Assembly: GCF_030063135.1 (NCBI RefSeq)
Contig: NZ_JASISO010000002.1
Span: 186,001 to 250,000 of the forward strand
Reading direction: 5' to 3'
DNA from: Streptomyces sp. G-G2
GTDB lineage: Bacteria; Actinomycetota; Actinomycetes; Streptomycetales; Streptomycetaceae
Length of the DNA: 64,000 nt
This document shows positions 25,827 through 35,635 of the stretch, piece after piece. The notes below the pieces were generated by a model, which ran no database searches, was not told the origin of the DNA, and saw only the letters and a program-made list of their open reading frames with translations. Made by a program: the position numbers and the translations under genes. Each line of letters begins with the position of its first letter. The stretch's first letter is position 1.

Positions 25827-26588
25827 ATGCCACACGACGGCGCCGTACGACAGCCCAAGTACAAGCGCATCGCCGCCGCCCTGAGGGACGCCATCGCGTC
25901 GGGCGAGTACGGCCCCGGGGACCGCCTGCCGGGGGAGAACGACCTGATGGCCGCCTACAGCGTCGCCCGAATGACCGCGCGGCAGGCGCTCGGCGTGCTC
26001 CAGGCCGAGGGACTCACCGAGGCGCGCAAGGGCGCCGGAGTCTTCGTGCGGCGGTTCCGGCTCATCCGACGGCGAGGGATCCAGCGGTTGGCCTTCGGGG
26101 TGTGGGCTGACGGGCATTCCATCTGGGAGGCGGACTCGGAGGACCGGGAACCGGTGGTCGAGTTCCTCAGTGTCTCGGAGGAGCCGGTGCCAGCCGCCCT
26201 GGGTGCCGTACTCGGGCTGACCGAAGGCACACCGGCCTGCGTCCGCCGCCGCAGGTTCCTGCTGGACAACAAGCCGGTGCTGCTCGCGACCTCCTACCTC
26301 GACGCCGCCCTCGTGGCCGGGACCCCCATCACCGAACCGGACTCCGGTCCCGGCGGGATCTACGCCCGGCTCGCGGAACTCGGCCACCGGCCGGTCCGCT
26401 TCCGCGAGGAGATCCGCTCGCGGATGCCCACTTCGGACGAGGCCGACCGCCTCGGTCTCGCGGCCGGGACTCCCGTGGTCCTGATCTGCCGGACGGCGTA
26501 CGCCGGTGACGGCCGGGTGGTCGAGGTGAACGAGATGGTCCTCGACTCCGCGTCGTACGTCTTGGAGTACGAGTTCGACGCCTCGTAG
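25827..26588 (+). CDS. GntR/HutC-type regulator with UTRA domain
   Basis: A 253-residue regulator. The winged helix-turn-helix spans about residues 10-75 (KYKRIAAALRDAI through MTARQALGVLQAEGL and KGAGVFV). The UTRA ligand-binding domain fills most of the rest. The ATG at 25827 follows GGGAGGA at five bases; an ATG 18 bases upstream has a poorer site. It is divergent from an anti-sigma-like ATPase and shares a nested dyad with it. Ligand unknown. Confidence 0.9.
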   Translation: MPHDGAVRQPKYKRIAAALRDAIASGEYGPGDRLPGENDLMAAYSVARMTARQALGVLQAEGLTEARKGAGVFVRRFRLIRRRGIQRLAFGVWADGHSIWEADSEDREPVVEFLSVSEEPVPAALGAVLGLTEGTPACVRRRRFLLDNKPVLLATSYLDAALVAGTPITEPDSGPGGIYARLAELGHRPVRFREEIRSRMPTSDEADRLGLAAGTPVVLICRTAYAGDGRVVEVNEMVLDSASYVLEYEFDAS

Positions 26589-26603
26589 CAGGGCCGTGGA
26601 CCT

Positions 26604-26637
26604 CGCCCCCGGCGGCGCCTCACACGCCGGCGGGGCT
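26604..26637 (+). terminator. Hairpin after the GntR gene
   Basis: GC-rich arms around 26604-26614 (GCCCCCGGCG) and 26624-26637 (CGCCGGCGGGGC) can pair with a small internal bulge. It lies just downstream of the GntR stop (26588) and about 150 bases ahead of the ABC exporter. No U-tract follows, so its strength is uncertain. Confidence 0.5.
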
Positions 26638-26788
26638 GGTTCTGCCGCCCGTCGGGACGACGCCCCCGGACAGCTCCAGCCGACAGGCGACCCGGCGCGT
26701 CACCCGGTGCGATTGTTACGGCGGGATGAAATCCGCCGGTCCGGGCGTTGGGTCTTCCGGCAGGACTGGACGGACGGGGAGGCACCAC

Positions 26789-29700
26789 GTGGCGGCGGCA
26801 GCGGAGAAACAGGGCGGCTGGGGCAGGCGGCTGACCGCCTACACCTGGCGTTACAAGGTCAATGTGCTGCTCGCCCTCGGGTCCTCGCTGGCCGGGATGG
26901 CCGTCATGGCCCTCGTGCCGCTGGTCACCAAGGTGATCCTCGACGACGTCATCGGGGACAAGAGCAAGTCCATGGGCCCCTGGGCCGGGATGCTCATAGG
27001 TGCCGCGCTGCTCGTGTACGTGCTGACCTACATACGCCGCTACTACGGCGGGCGCCTCGCCCTCGACGTGCAGCACGACCTGCGCACCGACATGTTCGCC
27101 ACCATCGCCCGGCTCGACGGGCGGCGCCAGAGCGAGCTGTCCACCGGACAGGTCATCGGCCGGGCCACCAGTGACCTGCAGCTCATCCAGGGCCTCCTGT
27201 TCATGCTCCCCATGACCATCGGGAACTTCCTGCTCTTCGGGATATCCCTGGCGATCATGCTCTGGCTGTCCCCGCTGCTGACCCTGGTCGCGGTGCTCAT
27301 GGCACCCGCCCTCTGGTTCATAGCCAAGCGCAGCCGCAAGAAGCTCTTCCCCGCCACCTGGTACGCCCAGGGCCAGGCCGCCGCCGTCGCCACCGTGGTC
27401 GACGGCGCCGTGACCGGCGTACGCGTCGTGAAGGGCTTCGGCCAGGAGGAGCAGGAGACCGGCAAGCTCCGCGAGGCCGGGCGGCGCCTCTTCGCCGGGC
27501 GGATGCGCACCATCCGGCTGAACTCCCGCTACACCCCCGCCCTGCAGGCCGTACCCGCCCTCGGGCAGGTCGCGATGCTCGCCCTCGGCGGCTGGATGGC
27601 CACCAAGGGGCAGGTCACCCTCGGCACGTTCGTGGCGTTCTCCACCTACCTCGCCCAGCTCGTCGGCCCGGTCCGGATGCTCGCCATGGTGCTGACCGTC
27701 GGCCAGCAGGCCCGCGCGGGCGTCGAGCGCGTACTGGAACTCATCGACACCGAACCCGTCATCGCCGAAGGCAGCCATGTGCTCCCCGCCGACGCGGCAG
27801 CGACCGTCGAGTTCGACGACGTCGTGTTCGGCTACGACCCCGAGCGGCCCGTCCTCGACGGGTTCTCGCTCTCCGTCGCCGCCGGGGAGACCGTCGCCGT
27901 CGTCGGCGCCTCCGGCAGCGGCAAGTCCACCGTCTCGCTGCTCCTGCCCCGCTTCTACGACGCCGACCGCGGCGCCGTCCGGGTCGGCGGCCACGACGTC
28001 CGCGAGCTGACCTACGACTCGCTGCGCGGCGCGATCGGACTGGTCCCGGAGGACTCGTTCCTCTTCTCCGACACCATCCGGTCCAACATCGCCTACGGGA
28101 ACCCCGGCGCCACCGACGAACAGGTCGAGGCAGCCGCCCGCGCCGCCCAGGCCGACGGGTTCATCAGGGACCTGCCCGCCGGGTACGACACCAAGGTCGG
28201 CGAACAGGGCCTCACCCTCTCCGGCGGCCAGCGCCAGCGCGTCGCGCTCGCCCGCGCCATCCTCACCGACCCCCGGCTGCTGCTCCTCGACGACGCGACC
28301 TCCGCCGTCGACGCCCGCGTCGAGCACGAGATCCACGAGGCCCTGCGCTCGGTCATGGCGGGCCGCACCACCCTGCTGATCGCGCACCGCCGCTCCACGC
28401 TCGCGCTGGCCGACCGGATCGCCGTGCTCGACCAGGGGCGGCTCTCCGACATCGGCACCCACGAGGAACTGGAGCGCAGGTCGCCGCTCTACCGCCGGCT
28501 GCTCACCGATCCCGAGGCACTCGCCGCCGGATCGCCCCGGACCTCGGGGACCGACCCCGCCACCGCGCCCCTCCCGGGCCTCTCCCGCTCCCTCGACCGA
28601 GAGCTGGAACGCGACCTCGAACGCGATCTGGAGCGGGACCTCGAACTCGAAGCCGAGATCGACTCCGAGCAGGTCAGCGCCAAGCGAAGGGTCTCCGACG
28701 GGGTCACCCCCGAGCTGTGGCGCCGCCAGGAGGAGGCGGACGGCGTCAAGGGCCCCGCCGCCGCGAGCGGCGCGCCCGGGGCCGGTCACTCGATGGCCGG
28801 AGCCGTCGCCGGGATGCCCGCCACCCCCGAACTCCTCGCCCAGGTCGCCGCGCTGCCCCCCGCGAACGACACCCCCGACGTGGACGAGACCCGCGCCGCG
28901 GGCGCCGAGAACAGCTACGGGCTGCGCCACCTGCTGCGCGGCTTCTGGGCCCCGCTCGCCATCAGCCTCGCCCTGGTCGCGCTGGACGCGGGCGCCGGTC
29001 TGCTGCTGCCCATCCTGATCCGGCACGGCATCGACCAGGGCGTCGAGCGGCTCGCCCTCGGCGCCGTCTGGGTGGCCGCGGGCCTGGCGCTGGCCGTGGT
29101 CCTCACCCAGTGGGCCGCGCAGTTCGCCGAGACCCGGATGACCGGCAAGACCGGCGAGCGCGTGCTCTACGCCCTCCGCGTCAAGATCTTCGCGCAGCTC
29201 CAGCGCCTCGGCCTGGACTACTACGAGCGCGAGCTGACCGGCAAGATCATGACCCGGATGACCACGGACGTGGACGCCCTGTCCAGCTTCCTCCAGACGG
29301 GCCTGGTCACCGCCGTCGTCTCCGTCTTCACCTTCCTCGGCATCCTCGTCGCCCTCCTCGTCCTCGATGTCGAGCTGGCCCTGATCGTCTTCGCGACCCT
29401 GCCGCTGCTGGTGATCGGGACGGTGGTCTTCCGCCGCAGGTCCGTGGCGGCGTACGAGCTGGCCCGCGACCGGGTCGGCCTGGTCAACGCCGACCTCCAG
29501 GAGTCGGTGGCCGGGCTGCGCATCGTGCAGGCCTTCCGCCGCGAGCGGGTCGGCGCCGCCCGGTTCGCCGAGCGCAGCGACTCCTACCGGCAGGCCCGGG
29601 TCCGTGGCCAGTGGCTGATATCGGTCTACTTCCCCTTCGTCCAGCTGCTGTCCTCGACCGCCGCGGCCGCCGTGCTGATCGTCGGCGCGGGCCGGGTCGA

Positions 29701-30661
29701 GGCGGGCACGCTGACCACCGGCGCGCTGGTCGCGTACCTGCTCTACATCGACCTGTTCTTCGCCCCCGTCCAGCAGCTCTCCCAGGTCTTCGACGGCTAC
29801 CAGCAGGCCACGGTCTCGCTCGGCCGGATCCAGGGGCTGCTGCGCGAGCCGACCACCACCCCCCTGCCCGCCGAGCCGCGCGAGGTGCCCGCCCTGCGCG
29901 GGGAGATCGCCTTCGAGGACGTCCGGTTCCAGTACGGGACGGCCGAGGAGCGGGGCGCCAAGGGGGACGCCCTGGGCGGCATCAGCCTGCGGATACCCGC
30001 CGGGCAGACCGTCGCCTTCGTGGGCGAGACCGGGGCGGGCAAGTCCACCCTGGTCAAGCTGGTCGCCCGGTTCTACGACCCCACCTCGGGCCGGGTCACC
30101 GCCGACGGCGCCGACCTGCGCGACCTCGACCTCACGGAGTACCGCCACCGGCTCGGGGTGGTCCCCCAGGAGTCGTACCTCTTCCCGGGTACCGTCCGTG
30201 ACGCCATCGCCTACGGGCGTCCCGGCGCGAGCGACGCCGAGGTGGAGGCGGCCGCCCGCGCCGTCGGGGCGCACGAGATGATCGCGACCCTGGACGGCGG
30301 GTACCTGCACACCGTCGCCGAGCGCGGCCGCAACCTCTCCGCGGGCCAGCGCCAGCTGATCGCACTCGCCCGCGCGGAACTCGTCGACCCGGACATCCTG
30401 CTGCTCGACGAGGCCACGGCCGCCCTGGACCTGGCCACCGAGGGCCTGGTCAACCAGGCCACCGACCGGCTCGCGGGCAAGCGCACCACCCTGGTGGTGG
30501 CCCACCGGCTGACCACCGCGGCCCGCGCCGACCGGGTCGTGGTGATGGACCGGGGCCAGGTCGTGGAGGACGGGACGCACGCCGAACTCCTGGCCCGCGA
30601 CGGCCGCTACGCCCGGCTGTGGCGGATCTTCATCGGTGAGGACGAGCACGCCGCGGCCTGA
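26789..30661 (+). CDS. Fused ABC exporter with two transmembrane and two ATPase domains
   Basis: A 1290-residue protein in which two half-exporters are joined. Half one has six membrane helices and an ATPase with GASGSGKST (about 373), LSGGQ (about 476) and LLLLDDATS. A hydrophilic linker of roughly residues 580-705 includes a repeated acidic/basic run (RELERDLERDLERDLELE). Half two repeats the fold with GETGAGKST (about 1077), LSAGQ and ILLLDEAT. The second half has a canonical catalytic Glu, while the first has Asp-Asp (DDATS) at that position, so the first site may be degenerate. The start GTG at 26789 follows GGGGAGG; an upstream ATG lacks a site. Substrate unknown. Confidence 0.88.
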   Translation: MAAAAEKQGGWGRRLTAYTWRYKVNVLLALGSSLAGMAVMALVPLVTKVILDDVIGDKSKSMGPWAGMLIGAALLVYVLTYIRRYYGGRLALDVQHDLRTDMFATIARLDGRRQSELSTGQVIGRATSDLQLIQGLLFMLPMTIGNFLLFGISLAIMLWLSPLLTLVAVLMAPALWFIAKRSRKKLFPATWYAQGQAAAVATVVDGAVTGVRVVKGFGQEEQETGKLREAGRRLFAGRMRTIRLNSRYTPALQAVPALGQVAMLALGGWMATKGQVTLGTFVAFSTYLAQLVGPVRMLAMVLTVGQQARAGVERVLELIDTEPVIAEGSHVLPADAAATVEFDDVVFGYDPERPVLDGFSLSVAAGETVAVVGASGSGKSTVSLLLPRFYDADRGAVRVGGHDVRELTYDSLRGAIGLVPEDSFLFSDTIRSNIAYGNPGATDEQVEAAARAAQADGFIRDLPAGYDTKVGEQGLTLSGGQRQRVALARAILTDPRLLLLDDATSAVDARVEHEIHEALRSVMAGRTTLLIAHRRSTLALADRIAVLDQGRLSDIGTHEELERRSPLYRRLLTDPEALAAGSPRTSGTDPATAPLPGLSRSLDRELERDLERDLERDLELEAEIDSEQVSAKRRVSDGVTPELWRRQEEADGVKGPAAASGAPGAGHSMAGAVAGMPATPELLAQVAALPPANDTPDVDETRAAGAENSYGLRHLLRGFWAPLAISLALVALDAGAGLLLPILIRHGIDQGVERLALGAVWVAAGLALAVVLTQWAAQFAETRMTGKTGERVLYALRVKIFAQLQRLGLDYYERELTGKIMTRMTTDVDALSSFLQTGLVTAVVSVFTFLGILVALLVLDVELALIVFATLPLLVIGTVVFRRRSVAAYELARDRVGLVNADLQESVAGLRIVQAFRRERVGAARFAERSDSYRQARVRGQWLISVYFPFVQLLSSTAAAAVLIVGAGRVEAGTLTTGALVAYLLYIDLFFAPVQQLSQVFDGYQQATVSLGRIQGLLREPTTTPLPAEPREVPALRGEIAFEDVRFQYGTAEERGAKGDALGGISLRIPAGQTVAFVGETGAGKSTLVKLVARFYDPTSGRVTADGADLRDLDLTEYRHRLGVVPQESYLFPGTVRDAIAYGRPGASDAEVEAAARAVGAHEMIATLDGGYLHTVAERGRNLSAGQRQLIALARAELVDPDILLLDEATAALDLATEGLVNQATDRLAGKRTTLVVAHRLTTAARADRVVVMDRGQVVEDGTHAELLARDGRYARLWRIFIGEDEHAAA

Positions 30662-30796
30662 ACCCTGGCGGACTCCTCACCGGCCCCTCGCAGGCCTCCT
30701 CCCGGCCCCCCGGACGGCGTTGCCGAGCGCAACCATCCGGGGGGTCCGTGCGTCGTACGGGTGCGTGCGTTGTACGTACGACCGACTGGGGGGCAC

Positions 30797-31198
30797 GTGT
30801 TCGGGTGGTGGGGTGGAGCGGGCCGGACGGCCCGGGCTCTGGGGGTGGTTCCGGCGGGGCTGCTGCTCGCGGCCGGAGGGGTGCTGGCGGCGCCCGTGGC
30901 GGAGGCCGCCACGGGGGGCTGCGCGGGTCAGCGGACCACGACGGTGGCCTTCGCGACCGGTGAGATCCGGGTCTACAGGACGCGGACGAGCGTGTGCGCG
31001 GTGACCGTGCCGACGCGTGCGGGGACGCGTCAGGAGATGGCGGTGAGCGTGCAGCCGCGCGGCGGGGCGCCGGTCCGGGACGCGGGCCGGTTCACCCGGT
31101 TCGCCGGGCCCGTCACCGTGCCCGCGGTCAGCCGCTGCGTGTATGTAAAGGGGGATGTGGGGTCGGGATCCGGCGATTCCGGCTGGATCCTGTGCTGA
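30797..31198 (+). CDS. Small secreted protein with paired cysteines
   Basis: A 133-residue protein with a Sec-type signal: positive Arg residues, a hydrophobic core (LGVVPAGLLLAAGGVLAAPV), then AEAA, cleaved near residue 38. The mature part is about 95 residues, with Cys near the start, in VCAV, in RCVYV and at the very end, so two disulphides are possible. I do not recognise the family. The start GTG at 30797 is chosen because it gives a normal signal; another GTG at 30761 is 12 codons upstream. Followed 86 bp later by a secreted peptidase gene. Confidence 0.55.
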   Translation: MFGWWGGAGRTARALGVVPAGLLLAAGGVLAAPVAEAATGGCAGQRTTTVAFATGEIRVYRTRTSVCAVTVPTRAGTRQEMAVSVQPRGGAPVRDAGRFTRFAGPVTVPAVSRCVYVKGDVGSGSGDSGWILC

Positions 31199-31284
31199 CA
31201 GTGAGGCCCAACGCCCCCTGTTCGATTGTGTGTTGATCCCGCTAGGTTCACCGGTACCGCAGTGAACTCAAGGGGAGGGTGAGA

Positions 31285-32733
31285 ATGCACAAGCCGCTCA
31301 GGTGGTTGTTGGCGTGCGTGGTGCTCATCGGCACCACGGGCGCGGCCGGTGTCACGGCCCAGGCAGCCACCGCTGCCGGACCGGCCGCCGCCGGACCGAC
31401 CGCCGCCACGGACATCAAGGACCAGATCCTCGCGATCCCGGGAATGAGCATCGTCGAGGAGAAGCCGTACCCCGGCTACCGGTTCTTCGTACTGAACTAC
31501 GAACAGCCGGTCGACCACCGGCAGCCGTGGAAGGGCACCTTCAAGCAGCGGCTGACCCTGCTGCACAAGGACACCTCCCGCCCCACGGTGTTCTTCACCT
31601 CCGGCTACAACGTCAACACCAGCCCCCGCCGCAGCGAGCCGACGACCATCGTCGACGGCAACCAGGTGTCGCTGGAGTACCGTTTCTTCACCCCCTCCCG
31701 CCCCGACCCCGCCAACTGGTCGAACCTGGACATCTGGCAGGCCGCCAGCGACCAGCACCGCGTCTTCACCGCCCTCAAGAAGCTGTACCCCAAGAACTGG
31801 CTGGCCACGGGCGGCAGCAAGGGCGGAATGACCGCGACGTACTACGAGCGCTACTACCCGCGCGACATGGACGGGGTCGTCGCCTACGTCGCCCCCAACG
31901 ACGTGGTCAACAAGGAGGACTCGGCCTACGACCGGTTCCTCTCCAAGGTCGGCACCAAGGAGTGCCGCGACAAGCTGAACGGGATCCAGCGCGAGGCCCT
32001 GCTGCGCCGTGAGCCGCTGGAGGCCACGTACGCGACGGCCGCCGCCCAGAACGGCTGGACCTTCACCACCGTCGGCAACCTCGACAAGGCCTTCGAGGCC
32101 GTCGTCCTGGACTACACCTGGTCCTTCTGGCAGTACAGCCTGCTGTCCGACTGCGCGGGCATCCCGACCGCCGCGACCGCCTCCGACCAGGAGATCTGGG
32201 ACACGGTGAACACGATCTCCGGCTTCTCCGCCTACGCGGACCAGGGCCTGGAGACGTACACCCCGTACTACTACCAGGCGGGCACCCAGCTCGGTTCGCC
32301 CGACATCAAGCAGCCGCACCTGGCCGGTCTGACCCGCTACGGCTACCAGCCGCCGCGCAACTTCGTGCCCCGGGACATCCCCATGACCTTCCAGCCCGGG
32401 GTCATGGCCGACGTCGACAACTGGGTGCGGAACAACGCCCAGCACATGCTGTTCGTGTACGGCCAGAACGACCCGTGGGGCGCCGAGCCCTTCCACATCG
32501 GGTACGGGGCCCGCGACAGCTACGTGATGATCGCGCCCGGAGCCAACCACGGCGCCAACGTGGCCAAGCTCCAGGAGGGCGAGAGCAAGCTCGCCACCGC
32601 GAAGATCCTCCAGTGGGCCGGGGTGGCCCCGGCCGCCGTCCAGGCGGACCCGAACAAGGCGGCCCCGCTCGCCCGGGCCGACGCACAGCTCGACAAGCGC
32701 GACCTGGAGCGCGAGCCGCAGCTGCGGCCGTAG
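31285..32733 (+). CDS. Secreted serine peptidase, PS-10/S37-type
   Basis: A 482-residue exported protease. A signal peptide of about 27 residues (WLLACVVLIGTTGAAGV, then AQA) precedes the mature chain. The nucleophile lies in GGSKGGMT near residue 182, the catalytic Asp in YGQNDPWG and the His in PGANHGANV; together they form an alpha/beta-hydrolase triad. This matches Streptomyces S37/tripeptidyl-aminopeptidase-like enzymes that trim peptides outside the cell. The ATG at 31285 follows AGGGGAGG; a GTG two codons upstream lacks spacing. Confidence 0.88.
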   Translation: MHKPLRWLLACVVLIGTTGAAGVTAQAATAAGPAAAGPTAATDIKDQILAIPGMSIVEEKPYPGYRFFVLNYEQPVDHRQPWKGTFKQRLTLLHKDTSRPTVFFTSGYNVNTSPRRSEPTTIVDGNQVSLEYRFFTPSRPDPANWSNLDIWQAASDQHRVFTALKKLYPKNWLATGGSKGGMTATYYERYYPRDMDGVVAYVAPNDVVNKEDSAYDRFLSKVGTKECRDKLNGIQREALLRREPLEATYATAAAQNGWTFTTVGNLDKAFEAVVLDYTWSFWQYSLLSDCAGIPTAATASDQEIWDTVNTISGFSAYADQGLETYTPYYYQAGTQLGSPDIKQPHLAGLTRYGYQPPRNFVPRDIPMTFQPGVMADVDNWVRNNAQHMLFVYGQNDPWGAEPFHIGYGARDSYVMIAPGANHGANVAKLQEGESKLATAKILQWAGVAPAAVQADPNKAAPLARADAQLDKRDLEREPQLRP

Positions 32734-32798
32734 CGAAGGGGGCCGCGGGCCGCGGGCGGACGCCGCTCCTCAACGGGCGAACATGGCCTGACGCGGCT

Positions 32799-34595
32799 CT
32801 AGTACGTCAGCCCGTGGCCCAGCGGCCAGCGGCCCGGGACCGGCACCGGGAGCCGCCCCGAGGGCCGGTGCGCGCCCGCCACCACCCGGGCCGCGGCCCG
32901 CAGGTCGCCGTCGCCCCAGGAGTACGACGCCAGGGCGGCCGCGACCGGCGGCAGCCGGGCCGGGTCGTACGGATTGCGCAGCGCCAGGGTCACCACCCGG
33001 GCGCCCGCCGCGACCAGGTCCCGGACCAGGTCGTACTGGGTGCTCGCGCCCTGGGGCACGTTGTAGGTGCACACCAGCACCACGTCGTGGTCCGGCGCGG
33101 CGGCCACCGCGCGGGCGGGCGGCAGCGCGGCCGCGGTGAAGCCCAGCGCGCCCAGCTCGCGCGCGAGCACGGCCGTCGGCGGACCGGTGGTCCCGGTGGG
33201 GGAGTCCGGGTCGGCCCCGGTGACCAGCAGCTTCGGGTAGCGCACCGGATCCAGCGGCAGCAGCCCCTGGGTGTTGGCCAGCAGGGTCGTCGTACCGGCC
33301 GCGACCTCCTCGGCCGCGGACAGGTGCTCCGGGGTGCCGACCGTCGCCGCCACCCGCTCGGGCGCCACCAGGGGGTCCCCGAACAGGCCGCGCCGGGACT
33401 TGAGTTCCAGGATCCGCAGGACCGATTCGTCCACGCGCGCCCCGGTCAGTTCGCCGGAGCGGACGGCGGCCAGCACACTGCGGTACGCGAGCCCCAGGTC
33501 CGGCGGGTTGAGCAGCTGGTCGCAGCCCGCCTTGAGGGCGAGGACCGGCACCCGGTCGTCCCCGTACTTCTGCCGGACCCCGGCCATCCCCAGCGAATCG
33601 GTGATGACCACCCCCGCGAAGCCGAGGCGTTGGCGCAGGATGCCCGTGACGATGGGGTGCGAGAGGGTCGCCGGGTCCCCGGCGGGATCCAGCGCCGCGA
33701 AGACGATGTGCGCGGTCATCACCGCGTCCACGCCCGCCTCGACGGCCGCCCGGAACGGCGGCTCGTCCAGCTCCTCCCACTCCGCGCGGGTGTGCCGCAT
33801 CACCGGCAGCCCCACGTGGCTGTCGGTGTCGGTGTCGCCGTGTCCGGGGAAGTGCTTGACGGTGGCCGCCACCCCCGCGCCCTGATAGCCGCGTACCTGG
33901 GCCGCGACCAGCTCCGCGACCGCCCGCGGGTCGGCGCCGAAGGACCGTACGCCGATCACCGGATTGGCCGGGTTGACGTTCACGTCGGCGACCGGGGCGT
34001 AGTCCTGGCGGATGCCCAGCGCGGCCAGTTCGGCCCCGGAGATCCGCGCGGCGCGCAGGGCGTCCTCCGCGTCTGCGGCCGCGCCCAGCGCCATCGCCCC
34101 CGGCAGCAGGGTCACGGGCTTGCCGATCCGGGTGACCGCCCCGTGCTCCTGGTCGGTGGAGAGCAGCAGCGGGATCCCGGCGCCGGAGTCCCGGGCGGCC
34201 CGCTGGAGGGCGTTGGACAGCTCGGCGACCTGGCGGGGGTGGCGGATGTTGCCCGCCCAGCCGAAGTAGATGACCCCGCCCAGGTGGTAACGGGCGATCA
34301 GCTCCGCGGCGCTGCGCACGCCCAGCTCGGCCTGGAAGGTGTCCGCGTCGGCCGGATCGGGGCCGGTCGCCACGTGCCCGTACACCCGGCTCACGAAGAG
34401 CTGCCCGACCTTCTCCTCCAGGCTCATCCGGGCGAGCGCCCGCCGCGCCTCCTCCCCGGCGACGGGCCCGCTCCCCGGGCCGTACGGGGGTCCGGTGGCC
34501 CGGCGGGGCAGCGCGGAGGCGGTGGCTCCGGCGGCCGTCACGGCGGCCACGGCGGCGGCGGACAGCAGGGAGCGGCGAGACGCTTGGTACGGCAC
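32799..34595 (-). CDS. Beta-N-acetylhexosaminidase-like glycoside hydrolase family 3 protein
   Basis: A 598-residue GH3 enzyme. The N-terminus has a twin-arginine motif (SRRSLLSAAAV), implying Tat export. The catalytic domain shows STDQEHGAV, the NagZ-type KHFPGHGDT motif (about residue 247) that holds the general-acid His, and the nucleophile Asp in VITDSLGM (about 333). The extra C-terminal domain reads as a GH3 C domain. It likely releases N-acetylglucosamine or muropeptide-linked sugars outside the cell. Start is GTG at 34595. Confidence 0.9.
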   Translation of the reverse strand: MPYQASRRSLLSAAAVAAVTAAGATASALPRRATGPPYGPGSGPVAGEEARRALARMSLEEKVGQLFVSRVYGHVATGPDPADADTFQAELGVRSAAELIARYHLGGVIYFGWAGNIRHPRQVAELSNALQRAARDSGAGIPLLLSTDQEHGAVTRIGKPVTLLPGAMALGAAADAEDALRAARISGAELAALGIRQDYAPVADVNVNPANPVIGVRSFGADPRAVAELVAAQVRGYQGAGVAATVKHFPGHGDTDTDSHVGLPVMRHTRAEWEELDEPPFRAAVEAGVDAVMTAHIVFAALDPAGDPATLSHPIVTGILRQRLGFAGVVITDSLGMAGVRQKYGDDRVPVLALKAGCDQLLNPPDLGLAYRSVLAAVRSGELTGARVDESVLRILELKSRRGLFGDPLVAPERVAATVGTPEHLSAAEEVAAGTTTLLANTQGLLPLDPVRYPKLLVTGADPDSPTGTTGPPTAVLARELGALGFTAAALPPARAVAAAPDHDVVLVCTYNVPQGASTQYDLVRDLVAAGARVVTLALRNPYDPARLPPVAAALASYSWGDGDLRAAARVVAGAHRPSGRLPVPVPGRWPLGHGLTY

Positions 34596-34629
34596 CCGGG
34601 CACGCTAGCGCCGCCCGGCCCCGCCGTCC

Positions 34630-35553
34630 CTAAGGACACTCGCCGGGTCCCCCGGACGTGGTCGCCCAGTGCTCCTGGAGGGTCCGGACGGCCTCGGTGA
34701 TCGCGGGCCTGCGGGTGGCCCCGGTGCGCCACAGGGCGTACAGCTTGCGCACCGGAATCGGGTCGAGGGGGACGGTCACCGCCCCCGGCGGCAGCGCGCC
34801 GGTGCCCAGCCTGGGCACCACCGCGATGCCCAGGCCCGCCGCGACCAGGGCGACCAGGGTGTGGTTCTCCTCGGCGACGTGCGCGATGTCCGGTTCGAAA
34901 CCCACGGCGCGCAGGGTCCGTACGAGCCAGTCGTGGCAGACCCGGCCGGGCGGCTGGCACACCCAACGCTGCCCGCCGAGGTCCTCGCGGCGTACCCGCG
35001 CACGGGTGGTGAAGGGGTGTCCCGCGGGCACCACCAGGTCGCAAGGGTCGTCACCGATCACCGCCTGTTCGACCCCCTCGGGCGTCGGCAGCGGGGCGAT
35101 GTCCCAGTCGTGCGCCACGGCCAGATCGGTGACGCCGCGGGTGACCAGGTCCACCGAGAGGTGCGGGTCGACCTCGGTCAGCCGGACGTCCAGGGCCGGG
35201 TGCCGGGCGCCGAGTTCGGCCAGTACCCCGGGCAGCAGCCCGCGCGCGGCACTGGCGAAGGCCGCCACCCGCAGCAGCCCGCTGGGCTGCCCGCGCCGCT
35301 CCTCCAGGGTGGTCTCGGCCCGCTCCATGATCGCCAGCAACTCCTGTGCGGTAGCGGCGAGATGGCGGGCCTCCTCGGTGAGCGCGACCCCGCGGCCGCG
35401 GCGCTCCAGGAGGGTGGCGCGGGTCTCCCGCTCCAGCTTGGCGATCTGCTGGGAGACGGCGGAGGGGGTGTAGCCGAGGGCGGCCGCTGCGCCCGCGATC
35501 GAGCCGTGGACGGAGACGGCGTGCAGGGCGCGCAGCCGGGACAGGTCGAGCAT
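34630..35553 (-). CDS. LysR-family regulator
   Basis: A 307-residue LysR protein. The N-terminal winged helix (residues 3-62: LRALHAVSVHGSIAGAAAAL then TPSAVSQQIAKLE) binds DNA and the remainder is an effector-binding domain. It is divergent from an EamA transporter gene with a dyad between, the classic arrangement in which a LysR activator controls the exporter. Effector unknown. Confidence 0.92.
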   Translation of the reverse strand: MLDLSRLRALHAVSVHGSIAGAAAALGYTPSAVSQQIAKLERETRATLLERRGRGVALTEEARHLAATAQELLAIMERAETTLEERRGQPSGLLRVAAFASAARGLLPGVLAELGARHPALDVRLTEVDPHLSVDLVTRGVTDLAVAHDWDIAPLPTPEGVEQAVIGDDPCDLVVPAGHPFTTRARVRREDLGGQRWVCQPPGRVCHDWLVRTLRAVGFEPDIAHVAEENHTLVALVAAGLGIAVVPRLGTGALPPGAVTVPLDPIPVRKLYALWRTGATRRPAITEAVRTLQEHWATTSGGPGECP

Positions 35554-35556
35554 GGG

Positions 35557-35577
35557 TGAAGCGTAAGCGTTGCTTCA
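35557..35577. promoter_or_regulatory. LysR-type dyad between lysR and eamA
   Basis: The arms TGAAGC (35557-35562) and GCTTCA (35572-35577) are separated by nine bases, four bases before the lysR start and 59 before the eamA start. This resembles the T-N11-A inverted repeats bound by LysR dimers. Confidence 0.6.
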
Positions 35578-35635
35578 TTCAACGGGGAAGAGATCCGTGC
35601 TGGTGCTACATGATCGGAGGGCTGATGCTCGGAGG

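Noticed and set aside
26360..30649. Very long (1400-codon) leftward frame opposite the ABC exporter
   Set aside because: The sense strand carries two complete ATPase domains; the antisense product is low-complexity with no motif.
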